A DNA stretch of 64,000 nt from SM23-32 sp964434535 (GTDB lineage Bacteria; Planctomycetota; Brocadiia; SM23-32). The translations under genes and the position numbers were made by a program. Positions 32,519 through 40,269 of this stretch are shown here, piece after piece. The DNA is taken from the NCBI GenBank assembly GCA_964434535.1, contig CAYSWA010000006.1, positions 1 to 64,000 on the forward strand, written 5' to 3'. Within the stretch, counting starts at the first letter, position 1. Each line of letters begins with the position of its first letter. Under the pieces are notes generated by a model that saw only the letters and a program-made list of their open reading frames with translations, ran no database searches and was not told the DNA's origin.

Positions 32519-32696
32519 GGAGCTATTGCAGAACCATGTCCGTAGCGAGGCCGAGCGAGAAGTCGCAGGGCAAGGAGGCTGGCACAGAACGCCCGCAGGC
32601 GTGGCCAGAGGCCACGCCTGAGGACGTTCTGCGTCAACGACGCCGCCATCCGGCTTCGCAGCCGGCCGCAGTAGGTCAGGGTTCTGCAATAGCTCC
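32519..32696. mobile_element. MITE-like element with 17-bp terminal inverted repeats
   Basis: Terminal repeats GGAGCTATTGCAGAACC (32519-32535) and its exact complement (32680-32696) bound a 178-bp element, flanked on both sides by TTA (32516-32518 and 32697-32699), a likely 3-bp target duplication. In the middle is a perfect 11-bp stem with a 3-base loop (32596-32606 / 32610-32620), extended by CAGAACG / CGTTCTG. No transposase is encoded. The ends and the TNA-type duplication recall some IS5-family elements; that is a suggestion only. Confidence 0.85.
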
Positions 32697-32708
32697 TTAA
32701 AGTGCGAA

Positions 32709-32748
32709 GGTCGGGCGCCTGTCGCACATGATGCGATCCGGCCCGACC
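32709..32748 (-). terminator. Terminator-like hairpin after the 14-residue ORF
   Basis: Stem GGTCGGGC (32709-32716) with its complement at 32741-32748, with a nested inner TCGCA/TGCGA stem. On the minus strand it is followed by TTCGCACTTTAAGG. Confidence 0.45.
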
Positions 32749-32792
32749 CCTTGCGTCCCACGGCTCACGACTCCGGCAGGCACGCCCGCCCC

Positions 32793-32837
32793 TTACTTCT
32801 TGGGGGCGGCCTTGCCCTTGCCCTTCTTCTTCGCCAT
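32793..32837 (-). CDS. Tiny Lys-rich ORF (14 residues)
   Basis: ATG at 32837 with a strong ribosome site (GGAGGAG, 6-7 bases upstream) encodes MAKKKGKGKAAPKK and a stop. A TATAAT-containing promoter lies about 70 bp upstream and a terminator-like hairpin follows, so the unit has all the signals of a real gene despite its size. The peptide is half lysine and could bind nucleic acid. It could also be a leader peptide or the conserved start of a decayed gene. Confidence 0.5.
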   Translation of the reverse strand: MAKKKGKGKAAPKK

Positions 32838-32903
32838 CGCCGGACTCCTCCACGGCGTGAAGGAAAGCGCCGCACCCACGCGATGCTCGTGCGGCGCAAC
32901 GCT

Positions 32904-32935
32904 ATTATACCGCATTATGCTCTACCCAATGTCAA
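32904..32935 (-). promoter_or_regulatory. Candidate promoter of the Lys-rich ORF
   Basis: Minus-strand TATAAT (32909-32904), exact; TTGACA (32935-32930), exact, but the spacer is 20 bp, longer than usual. Confidence 0.5.
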
Positions 32936-32940
32936 TAACC

Positions 32941-33273
32941 TGACAGCGTTCCGATCCCCTTTTTCGGCGGCGGCCCTTCGGCGCTCACGCCAGCGGCGGC
33001 AGGGCGTCGAAGTCCGGCACGTCGACCTGGTGGACGTTCCCGTATCCCGTCGCGTCGTTGGTGGAGATGGCTCTGGCCCATGTATGGGTGAGGCGGCGGA
33101 CGGTCGTGCCATCCCGCCGGCCAGCAGAATCGCGGCGCTGAAGACCGTCCATCCTGAAGCTTTGCCGTTCTCCGTGCCCTTCGTGTCTGCGTGGTACGTC
33201 GGCGCCCGCCGCTTTCCCTCGTGGCGCCCCATGCGGTAGGATGGAGCCCCCAACGCCCCGGCGGGAGGCAGAG
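32941..33273. other. Stretch with a possible gene remnant and a TTCGTG-type repeat
   Basis: On the minus strand a frame ending at 32985 reads ISTNDATGYGNVHQVDVPDF then DALPPLA and stop, which looks like a true protein C-terminus without a matching N-terminus, so a decayed gene is possible. At 33164-33194 the plus strand has a degenerate CTTCGTG-type repeat like the one at 49331-49372. No clear pdxJ promoter found. Confidence 0.35.
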
Positions 33274-34002
33274 ATGACCCGGCTCAGCGTGAACCTCAAC
33301 AAGGTCGCCCTGCTCAGGAACCAGCGCCCGGTCGGCATACCCGACGTCGTCGAGGCCGCCCGCACCTGCATCGAGGCCGGGGCCGACGGCATCACCGTCC
33401 ACCCCCGCCCCGACGAGCGCCACATCCGCGCCACGGACGTCTACGAGCTGGCCGAGGTCGTCACCAGCGTCGAGTTCAACATCGAGGGGAACCCCTTCCC
33501 GCGCTACCTCGGGATCGTGCGCGACGTGCTCCCCTCGCAGGCCACGCTCGTGCCCGACGAGCCGAACGCCATCACCTCCGACCACGGCTGGAAGCTGCCC
33601 CACGCCGCCGACCGGCTCCGGCCCGCCATCGAGGAGTTGCGCGGGCTCGGCGTGCGCGTCAGCCTGTTCATGGACCCCGACCCGGAGCAGATCGGCCACG
33701 CCGCCCGGCTCGGGGCCGACCGCGTGGAACTCTACACCGAGCCCTACGCGACCGCCTTCCGGGAGGGAGATCCCGACGAGCTGATCGGGCGCTACGCGCT
33801 GGCCGCCGAGGCGGCGCAGCAGGCCGGGCTCGGCGTCAACGCCGGGCACGACCTGAACCTGGAGAACCTCGGCCCGTTCCTGCGGCAGGTGCCCGGCGTG
33901 CTCGAGGTCTCGATCGGGCACGCCTTCATCGCCGACGCGCTCTGGATGGGCCTGGAGGAGACCGTGCGGGCCTATCTGGACGTGATCGAGGAGGCCGAGT
34001 AA
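33274..34002 (+). CDS. pdxJ: Pyridoxine 5'-phosphate synthase
   Basis: This 242-residue TIM-barrel enzyme condenses 3-amino-2-oxopropyl phosphate with deoxyxylulose phosphate in vitamin B6 synthesis. Motifs: LSVNLNKVALLRNQR, GADGITVHPRPDERHIR (His and Arg of the active site), EFNIEGNP, TLVPDEPNAITSDHGW, VSLFMDPDPEQIGHAARLGADRVELYTEPYA and GVNAGHDLNLENL. I chose the ATG at 33274 because it matches the family start and has GGGAGG upstream. It lies 10 bp before lpxB. Confidence 0.96.
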   Translation: MTRLSVNLNKVALLRNQRPVGIPDVVEAARTCIEAGADGITVHPRPDERHIRATDVYELAEVVTSVEFNIEGNPFPRYLGIVRDVLPSQATLVPDEPNAITSDHGWKLPHAADRLRPAIEELRGLGVRVSLFMDPDPEQIGHAARLGADRVELYTEPYATAFREGDPDELIGRYALAAEAAQQAGLGVNAGHDLNLENLGPFLRQVPGVLEVSIGHAFIADALWMGLEETVRAYLDVIEEAE

Positions 34003-34012
34003 GGGACCCCCT

Positions 34013-35149
34013 ATGGGCGCGACGCGCATCATGCTGAGCGCGGGCGACGACTCGGGCGACCTCCACGCCGCCAACCTGATGCGCGCGATCCGCGCCCTCG
34101 CGCCGCAAGCCGAGTTCATCGGCCTCGGCATGGAGCGGATGGCTCGGGAGGGCATGGAGCCGCTCGGCGACGCGGGCGAGCCCGACAGCGCCATGTGGCT
34201 GCACAACGTGCTGCGCATGGGCCGGTTCGGCCGCCGCCTGGCGCTCTGCCGGCGGGCGCTGGATGAGCGCCGGCCCGAGCTCGTCGTGCCGGTCGACTTC
34301 GGCGGCTTCAACCTCTACCTCTGCCGGGCGGCCGCCGCGCGCGGGGTGCCCGTCTTTTACTACATCCCGCCGCAGGTCTGGGCGCACGGGCGCTACCGGG
34401 CGAAGAAGCTGCGCAAGTGGACCGACCGCGTCGGGTTCATCTATCCGTTCGAGCGGGGGCTCTACCGCCGGTACGGGGTCGAGGCCGAGTACGTCGGCCA
34501 CCCCCTCTTCGACGAGCTGGAGCGGCACCCGCCGTCGCCCCAGGTGGTGGAGGCCCTGCGCGAGCGGTTCGGGGCGAACCTGATCGCCGTCTTCCCCGGC
34601 AGCCGGCGCCAGGAGGTGCGGGCCACCATGCCCGTCATCACCGCCGCCTGCCGCCGCCTGGCCCGGCGGGTGCCCGATGCGGCGTTCGCCGTGTTGGCCG
34701 GCCCAAAGGTGCGCGAGGCGGCGGCAGAGCTGCTCGGCGACGGGCCGCCCGGCATGGAGCTGGTGGAGGATGCGCGCCCGGTCGAGCTGGCGCGGGCCGC
34801 CCGGCTCTGCCTGACCAAGTCCGGCACGATCACGCTCGAGATCGCCGCGCAGGGCACGCCGATGGTCATCTTCTACCGCGTCTCGCCGCTGGTCGGCTTC
34901 CTGGCCTACGGCCTCTGCGACGTGCCCTACTTCGGGCTGATCAACCTGCTGGCCGGCCGGATCGTCTGCCCGGAGAAGGGCATGACCGCGCCCGAGCCGG
35001 CCTGGGTGGCCCGGTCCGCGCTCGGGCTGATGGAGGACGCCGACGCCTACGAGGAGTGCCGCGCCGCGATGCGCCGGGCCCTGGAGGGCTTCGCCGAGCC
35101 GGGCGCCTCTGAGCGGGCGGCGCGCTCGGCCCTGGAGATGATCGGCTGA
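34013..35149 (+). CDS. lpxB: Lipid-A-disaccharide synthase
   Basis: This 378-residue peripheral membrane glycosyltransferase joins UDP-diacylglucosamine and lipid X. Motifs: SAGDDSGDLHAANLMRAI, PVDFGGFNLYLCRAAAARGVPVFYYIPPQVWAHGRYRAKKLRKW, YVGHPLFDEL, VFPGSRRQEV and TKSGTITLEIAAQGTPMVIFYR. The length is normal. Its presence implies a lipid A outer membrane. It follows pdxJ by 10 bp, probably in one transcript. Confidence 0.96.
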   Translation: MGATRIMLSAGDDSGDLHAANLMRAIRALAPQAEFIGLGMERMAREGMEPLGDAGEPDSAMWLHNVLRMGRFGRRLALCRRALDERRPELVVPVDFGGFNLYLCRAAAARGVPVFYYIPPQVWAHGRYRAKKLRKWTDRVGFIYPFERGLYRRYGVEAEYVGHPLFDELERHPPSPQVVEALRERFGANLIAVFPGSRRQEVRATMPVITAACRRLARRVPDAAFAVLAGPKVREAAAELLGDGPPGMELVEDARPVELARAARLCLTKSGTITLEIAAQGTPMVIFYRVSPLVGFLAYGLCDVPYFGLINLLAGRIVCPEKGMTAPEPAWVARSALGLMEDADAYEECRAAMRRALEGFAEPGASERAARSALEMIG

Positions 35150-35164
35150 AGGTCGCGCCGGAGT

Positions 35165-35193
35165 TTGACGCGACGGGGGCGCGCGGGTAGATT
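35165..35193 (+). promoter_or_regulatory. Promoter of the polyferredoxin gene
   Basis: TTGACG (35165-35170) and TAGATT (35188-35193), spacer 17 bp. Confidence 0.6.
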
Positions 35194-35250
35194 CGCCGGC
35201 AGGCCGGCCGAGGGCGCCGGCCGCCCGCAACCCGACGCAGACGGGGCAGG

Positions 35251-37710
35251 ATGGCCAAGCAGCGCCCGCTCTGGCCGCGCCGCGCCCGGCGCATCGTGCA
35301 GGCGGCGGCGTTCGTGCTCTTCCTCGCCTTCGTGGCCGCCATGCCCTCGCTGCTCGCCCACCGGCGGGGCGGCGGCTTCGGGCTGATGCGCCTCAGCCCC
35401 TACGCCGGCGCGGGGGCGATGGCCTGTGCCTGGGGCCTGATCGCCGCCTTCTGGCCGGCGGCCGTCTTGCTGGCCGGCGCGCTGCTGCTGGGGCGCTTCT
35501 TCTGCGGGTGGCTCTGCCCGCTCGGGGCGACGATCGATCTCTCCGAGCGCATCACCGGCGTCCGCCGGGGCCCGCAGCCGAAGGGGGACGCCGAGTTCGA
35601 GCACGTCCGCGCGCGGCGCCTGAAGTACTACCTGCTGACGGCGGCCTTCGCCGGCGCGTTCGTCGGGCTCTCCTTCTACGGGCTGTTCGACCCGCTCAGC
35701 ATCGCCGTGCGCAGCTTCACCGTCGCCGTCCACGCCTACCTCTGGCGCGGGCTCTCGGCCCTGTTCGGGGCGCTCGGCTGGGGCGGGGCCCGTGCCGTGG
35801 CCCGCTCGGCGCTCGGGGTCGGGGCCGAGCCGATCTTCCGGCTCCAGGTGGTGACGCTGCTGGCGCTGCTCGGCATCCTGGCGCTCGGGCTGGTGCGGCG
35901 GCGGTTCTGGTGCCGCTACGTCTGCCCGCTCGGCGCCGTCTACGCCCTGGCGGCGAAGCCGGCCGTCACGAAACGCTCGGTCAGCGACGCCTGCATCGAG
36001 TGCGGGCGCTGCGTGGGCGCCTGCCCGATGAGCTGCATCTCGCCGGACGGCAGGCGCACGCTCACCGGCGAGTGCATCCTCTGCCTTCAGTGCCAGCCGG
36101 TCTGCCCGACCGACGCCATCCGCTTCTTCCGCCGCGCCCCGGCCGAGCAGCGCCGCGAGGTGGACCTGACCCGGCGCGGCGTGATGGCCGGGGCGGCCGT
36201 CGGGCTCCTCGCCCACCCGGTGCTGCGCACGACCTACTCGTGGGCGCAGGCGAAGGTCGACCCCCTGATCCGCCCGCCGCTCGCCGGGCGGGACGTGGAC
36301 GAGTTCCTGAGCAAGTGCCTGCGTTGCGGGCAGTGCATGCGCGCCTGTCCGACGCAGGTCATCCACCCGGCCGGCCTCGGGGCGGGGATCGAATCGCTCT
36401 GGACCCCGCGGCTCGCCCCCCGGCCCGGCTACTGCGAGTACAACTGCGTCCGCTGCGGCCAGGCCTGCCCCTCCGGCGCCATCCCGCCCTTCACGCTCGA
36501 GCAGAAGCACGCCACGGCGATGGGGCTGGCGTTCTTCGACACCACGCGCTGCATCCCCTGGCGGGGCTACGAGCGGCGGGGCGAGCCGGGCTTCGTCGCC
36601 GACGAGCACAACTGCGGCGTCTGCGAGGAGGTCTGCCCCGCGCCGGGCAAGGCGATCCACTTCCGGCGCGTCGAGATCGAAGCCCAGGAGCTGCGCCTGC
36701 CCTACGTGCGCGCCGAGGCCTGCGTGGGCTGCGGCTACTGCGAGTCGGTCTGCCCGGTGCAGGGCAAGGCGGCGGTGCGCCTCAGCGGCGGCTTCCGCGA
36801 GCTGCCGCCGGCCCGGGCCGTCCCGGCCGAGCCTCCCCCGACCGAGGCCGCCCTGCCCGCGCGCTCGGGCGCGCTCCGCCTCGCCGGCCCCAAGACCACC
36901 TACGAGGGCCCGGACGAGCTGTTCCAGTACATCAACGGCGGCGCCGATCCCTACCTGACCTTCGGCTTCCTCCGGGTGAGCGCCGCCACCTACACCGACG
37001 GCGAGGCCCAGCTCAAGGCCGACCTGTGGCAGTTCCAGACGCCCGAGGACGCCTTCGGAGCCTTCGCCAAGGACCGGCGCGGGAAGTCGGCCGACCTCGG
37101 CGACGAGGGCGCCATGCAGGGGGCGTCGCTCTGGGCGCGGCGGGGGCGGTTCACCATCGCCCTGATGCCGCTGGCCGAGGTGGCGCCGCAGGACTCGCAG
37201 GCGCTGGCCCGCACGGCGCTGGAAGCCCTGGACGAGCCGCCGGCCCCCCGGCCCGCCATCTGCCGCCGCCTCCCGCGCGGGGGGCTCAGGGCCCAGACCG
37301 TCCTCTTCATGCGGGACGAGATGCCGCTTTACGACGTCTACCTGGCCGATGAGTTCATCCCCGAGGGGACGTGGGGCTTCGGCAGGGGCGCCGTCGGCGC
37401 CTACGGGCAGTACGACCTGGAGGGCGCCCCCGCGCCGGCCGGCGCCGGCTGGGGCGCGCGGCGCAAGCCGCCGGGGCTGGTGCTGATCCGCTACCGCGAC
37501 GGGGCGAGCGCCGCGGCCACCGCCGAGCGGCTGGCCGAGGTCCGCGCCGAATGGGGCGACGAGATGGTGCAGGAGGCGCCGGTGCGCGTCTTCCGCGCCG
37601 GCGAGGCGGATTTCTGCGCCGTCGCCGCGCGGGGCGCGTACATGGCCGCCGCCTTCTTCATCCCCTCGAAGGAGGCGGCCGAGCGCCTGGTCCAGGACGG
37701 GCTGGGCTGA
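35251..37710 (+). CDS. Fused NapH/NosR-like and NapG-like polyferredoxin with DUF6599-like tail
   Basis: The product is 819 residues. Residues 1-230 are a NapH/NosR-type membrane part with CGWLCPLG (85-92) and CRYVCPLG (221-228) loops. Ferredoxin motifs follow: CIECGRCVGACP (248-259), CILCLQCQPVCP (275-286), then an internal twin-Arg-like hydrophobic stretch TRRGVMAGAAVGLLA (307-321), then CLRCGQCMRACP (356-367), CEYNCVRCGQACP (395-407), CGVCEEVCP (455-463) and CVGCGYCESVCP (491-502). From about 548 a DUF6599-like domain begins (YEGPDELFQYINGGADPYLTF split here by length). Likely a quinone-linked electron-transfer protein; the partner oxidoreductase is not in the window. Confidence 0.88.
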   Translation: MAKQRPLWPRRARRIVQAAAFVLFLAFVAAMPSLLAHRRGGGFGLMRLSPYAGAGAMACAWGLIAAFWPAAVLLAGALLLGRFFCGWLCPLGATIDLSERITGVRRGPQPKGDAEFEHVRARRLKYYLLTAAFAGAFVGLSFYGLFDPLSIAVRSFTVAVHAYLWRGLSALFGALGWGGARAVARSALGVGAEPIFRLQVVTLLALLGILALGLVRRRFWCRYVCPLGAVYALAAKPAVTKRSVSDACIECGRCVGACPMSCISPDGRRTLTGECILCLQCQPVCPTDAIRFFRRAPAEQRREVDLTRRGVMAGAAVGLLAHPVLRTTYSWAQAKVDPLIRPPLAGRDVDEFLSKCLRCGQCMRACPTQVIHPAGLGAGIESLWTPRLAPRPGYCEYNCVRCGQACPSGAIPPFTLEQKHATAMGLAFFDTTRCIPWRGYERRGEPGFVADEHNCGVCEEVCPAPGKAIHFRRVEIEAQELRLPYVRAEACVGCGYCESVCPVQGKAAVRLSGGFRELPPARAVPAEPPPTEAALPARSGALRLAGPKTTYEGPDELFQYINGGADPYLTFGFLRVSAATYTDGEAQLKADLWQFQTPEDAFGAFAKDRRGKSADLGDEGAMQGASLWARRGRFTIALMPLAEVAPQDSQALARTALEALDEPPAPRPAICRRLPRGGLRAQTVLFMRDEMPLYDVYLADEFIPEGTWGFGRGAVGAYGQYDLEGAPAPAGAGWGARRKPPGLVLIRYRDGASAAATAERLAEVRAEWGDEMVQEAPVRVFRAGEADFCAVAARGAYMAAAFFIPSKEAAERLVQDGLG

Positions 37711-37719
37711 CCGGCGCCT

Positions 37720-38004
37720 TCAGGGCCCGACCCGCCGCGCCCGCGCGTGGTAGCCCCCACCGCCCCAGTGGCCCACGTCCACCACCACGGCCACCACCAG
37801 CAGCACCAGCCATCCCCCCTGGACGGCCCCCGCGTTGACCACCGCCGCCATGTAGGCCAGCGTGGTGTAAGGCATGAACAGGAAGCCGAGCAGCGGCCAG
37901 AGCACCCCGTCGAAGGCGACGCCGAACCAATCGGTCAGCAGCAGGATGATGACCATGGCGAGGCGCGGCGCGATCAGCGCGACAATGAACAGGCAGCATC
38001 CCAT
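37720..38004 (-). CDS. Small membrane protein
   Basis: The product is 94 residues from MGCCLFIVALIAPRLAMVI at 38004, with GGGGGGAGAG upstream. It has three hydrophobic segments (about 4-22, 32-58 and 63-80) and a Gly/His/Arg-rich tail. The pattern recalls small DUF-type proteins near Planctomycetota genes but I do not recognise the family. Promoter found upstream. Confidence 0.65.
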   Translation of the reverse strand: MGCCLFIVALIAPRLAMVIILLLTDWFGVAFDGVLWPLLGFLFMPYTTLAYMAAVVNAGAVQGGWLVLLVVAVVVDVGHWGGGGYHARARRVGP

Positions 38005-38051
38005 CTTCGCTCTCCCCCCTTGTGCGCCGGTGCCCCCCCGCCGGCGTGCGG

Positions 38052-38080
38052 ACCTTACCACGCGGGCGGCGGACCGGCAA
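38052..38080 (-). promoter_or_regulatory. Promoter of the small membrane protein gene
   Basis: Minus-strand TTGCCG (38080-38075) and TAAGGT (38057-38052), spacer 17 bp. Confidence 0.5.
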
Positions 38081-38097
38081 CGCCCGAGGGGCCGGGC

Positions 38098-38126
38098 TTG
38101 AAGCCGCGCCGGCTCATCCGTAGACT
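38098..38126 (+). promoter_or_regulatory. Promoter of the alpha/beta hydrolase gene
   Basis: TTGAAG (38098-38103) and TAGACT (38121-38126), spacer 17 bp. Confidence 0.55.
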
Positions 38127-38150
38127 GGCGCCGCACGCATGGAGGCACGC

Positions 38151-39086
38151 ATGGGCAGGGGACGACGGATCATCGCGTGGGTGCTCAGGGGGGCGCTGCT
38201 CGCCTCCCTTGCGCTGGTCTGCGCGGATAGGGAGGGCCGCCGCGCCGTCGAACGCGGGCTGCGCGAGGTGCCGCGCGACCCGGCGACGGGCGTGATGCGC
38301 GGGGCCGAGGCGGTGCACATCGAGCGGGGGCGGCCCCGCGCCTGCCTGCTGCTGCACGGATGGCTCGGCACGCCGGCCGACTTCGCCGAGCTGCCGGCCG
38401 CGCTCGACCGCGCCGGCTGGGACGTGCACGCCCCCCGCCACCCGGGCCACGGCACGCGCCCTTCCGCGCTGGAGGGCCTGAGGGCCGAGGAGCTGATCGG
38501 CGCCGCGCGCACGCACTACGATGACCTGCGGGCACGCTACGATGAGGTGGCGCTGGTCGGCTTCAGCATGGGCGGGACCGTCGCCATGATCCTGGCCTCG
38601 GAGCGGCCACCGGCCCGGCTGGTGCTGATCGCCCCGTTCGTCGAGGTGCGGCGCAAGTGGTACTACGTGCTGCCGCCCCGGCGGTGGGCGGCGATCATCG
38701 GCCCGCTGGTGCGCTACCTGCCGCGCGACAGGGCGCTGGTGCGCGTGAACCGCCCCGCAGCGCGCGCCCGGATACTGACCTACGAGGCGCTCGCCACCGA
38801 CGCCCTCGGCGCGCTCTTCGCCCTGAGGCGGCGCGCCCTGGACCGGGTGCAGCCGGGGGAACTGGCCACGCCGACGCTGCTGATCTGCTCGACCGGCGAC
38901 CAGGTCTGCTCGCCGGCTTCGCTGGAGCGGCTCTGGAAGGACTTGCAGGGCGAGGGCGCCGGCCCGCCGCCCTGGCCGAGGCGGCGGGTCCTTTTCGAGC
39001 GCTCCGACCATCACGTCCTCCACGACTACGACCGGCAGGAGGCCGCGCCCGCGATCGTCAGCTTCCTGGAAGACCCGTCCGAGTGA
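38151..39086 (+). CDS. Alpha/beta hydrolase (carboxylesterase-like)
   Basis: The product is 311 residues. An N-terminal hydrophobic segment (RIIAWVLRGALLASLALVC) may anchor or export it. Hydrolase motifs: LLLHGWLGTP (oxyanion), nucleophile elbow GFSMGG, acid in CSTGDQVCSP and His in SDHHVLHDYD. It resembles Est30/monoacylglycerol-lipase-like serine hydrolases. I prefer ATG 38151 (GGAGG 5-6 bases upstream) to ATG 38139. Confidence 0.85.
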   Translation: MGRGRRIIAWVLRGALLASLALVCADREGRRAVERGLREVPRDPATGVMRGAEAVHIERGRPRACLLLHGWLGTPADFAELPAALDRAGWDVHAPRHPGHGTRPSALEGLRAEELIGAARTHYDDLRARYDEVALVGFSMGGTVAMILASERPPARLVLIAPFVEVRRKWYYVLPPRRWAAIIGPLVRYLPRDRALVRVNRPAARARILTYEALATDALGALFALRRRALDRVQPGELATPTLLICSTGDQVCSPASLERLWKDLQGEGAGPPPWPRRRVLFERSDHHVLHDYDRQEAAPAIVSFLEDPSE

Positions 39087-39101
39087 GCCCCCGGCCGGAG
39101 C

Positions 39102-39130
39102 TTGCCGGCCCGTCGCCGCTGCGCTACGAT
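39102..39130 (+). promoter_or_regulatory. Promoter of the UDP-xylose synthase-like gene
   Basis: TTGCCG (39102-39107) and TACGAT (39125-39130), spacer 17 bp. Confidence 0.5.
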
Positions 39131-39192
39131 ACGCCCGCGCGCGAGGGGGCGCGGCGCACAGGCATGCCTCTTGGGCGGAAGGAACCCGGAAC

Positions 39193-40143
39193 GTGCCAGA
39201 GACCAGACACAGGACCGTCATCACCGGCGGCGCCGGCTTCATCGGCTCGCACCTCTGCGAGCACTTCGTCGAGGCGGGCCACGAGGTGATCTGCCTGGAC
39301 AACATGCTCACCGGCTCCGCCGCCAACGTCGAGCACCTGCTGGGGCGAGACGGCTTCCGCTTCATCGACTACGACGTGACCGGCTACATCCACGTCGGCG
39401 GCGCGGTGGACAACGTGCTCCATTTCGCCAGCCCCGCCAGCCCCGTCGACTACCTCGAATACCCGATCCAGACCCTGAAAGTCGGCGCCCTCGGCACGCA
39501 CAAGGCGCTCGGCCTGGCCAAGGAGAAGGGCGCCCGCTTCCTGCTCGCCTCCACCAGCGAGGTCTACGGCGACCCCCTGATCCACCCCCAGCCGGAGGAC
39601 TACTGGGGCAACGTCAACCCCGTCGGCCCGCGCGGCGTCTACGACGAGGCCAAGCGCTTCGCCGAGGCCCTCACCATGGCCTACCACCGCACCCACGGCG
39701 TCGACACCCGCATCGTGCGCATCTTCAACACCTACGGCCCCCGCATGCGGCTGCACGACGGGCGCGCCCTGCCCACCTTCTTCCGCCAGGCGCTCACCGG
39801 CGAGGAGATCACCGTCTTCGGCGACGGCTCGCAGACCCGCAGCTTCTGCCACGTCGACGACCTGGTCGACGGCATCGACCGCCTGCTCCGCAGCGACGAG
39901 CACGAGCCGGTCAACCTGGGCAACCCCGAGGAGATGACGATCCTGGAGCTCGCCGAGGAGATCATCGAGCTGACCGGCTCCGGGAGCCGGATCGTCTTCG
40001 AGCCGCTGCCCGAGGACGACCCCAAAGTGCGCCAGCCCGACATCAGCAAGGCCAGGCGCGTGCTGGGCTGGGAGCCGAAGACCCCGCGGCGCGAGGGGCT
40101 CGCGAAGGCGATGGAATACTTCCGCGCCGAGCTCGGCAAGTGA
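39193..40143 (+). CDS. UDP-glucuronate decarboxylase-like SDR epimerase
   Basis: The product is 316 residues, GTG start with GGAAGGAA upstream. Extended SDR motifs: TGGAGFIGSHLCEHF (NAD binding), FASPASPVDYLEYPIQTLKVG, STSEVYGDPLIHPQPEDYWGN, then VYDEAKRFAEA with the catalytic Tyr and Lys. These match UDP-xylose synthases, which turn UDP-glucuronate into UDP-xylose for surface polysaccharides. Other SDR sugar epimerases are less likely. Repeat copy B starts 4 bp after its stop. Confidence 0.9.
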   Translation: MPETRHRTVITGGAGFIGSHLCEHFVEAGHEVICLDNMLTGSAANVEHLLGRDGFRFIDYDVTGYIHVGGAVDNVLHFASPASPVDYLEYPIQTLKVGALGTHKALGLAKEKGARFLLASTSEVYGDPLIHPQPEDYWGNVNPVGPRGVYDEAKRFAEALTMAYHRTHGVDTRIVRIFNTYGPRMRLHDGRALPTFFRQALTGEEITVFGDGSQTRSFCHVDDLVDGIDRLLRSDEHEPVNLGNPEEMTILELAEEIIELTGSGSRIVFEPLPEDDPKVRQPDISKARRVLGWEPKTPRREGLAKAMEYFRAELGK

Positions 40144-40146
40144 GGA

Positions 40147-40269
40147 CTAAATGGGGACAGTTCCCATTTAGTGCACCGATTACGATATATATAACCCACA
40201 GCCTACCAAAACCTTACGTTCTTGGTAGGCAGGTCATTGTGGCAGAAAATGGGAACTGCCCCCATTTTC
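40147..40269. repeat. Palindromic repeat element copy B (REPIN/MITE-like)
   Basis: Arms at 40147-40171 and 40246-40268 are inverted copies of AAATGGGGACAGTTCCCATT with one change (CTGCCCCC in the right arm). The 74-bp spacer contains its own perfect 9-bp hairpin GCCTACCAA (40201-40209) / TTGGTAGGC (40222-40230) and an AT-rich start. Subterminal TGCAC-GATT and TTGTGGC stretches recall copies C and D. The right end supplies the stop codon (TGA) of the HAD gene and is followed by AGAGGAGG. Confidence 0.85.

Noticed and set aside
32516..32761. Minus-strand 81-residue ORF across the MITE
   Set aside because: It is mainly a translation of the MITE itself and reads through its inverted ends; no ribosome site.
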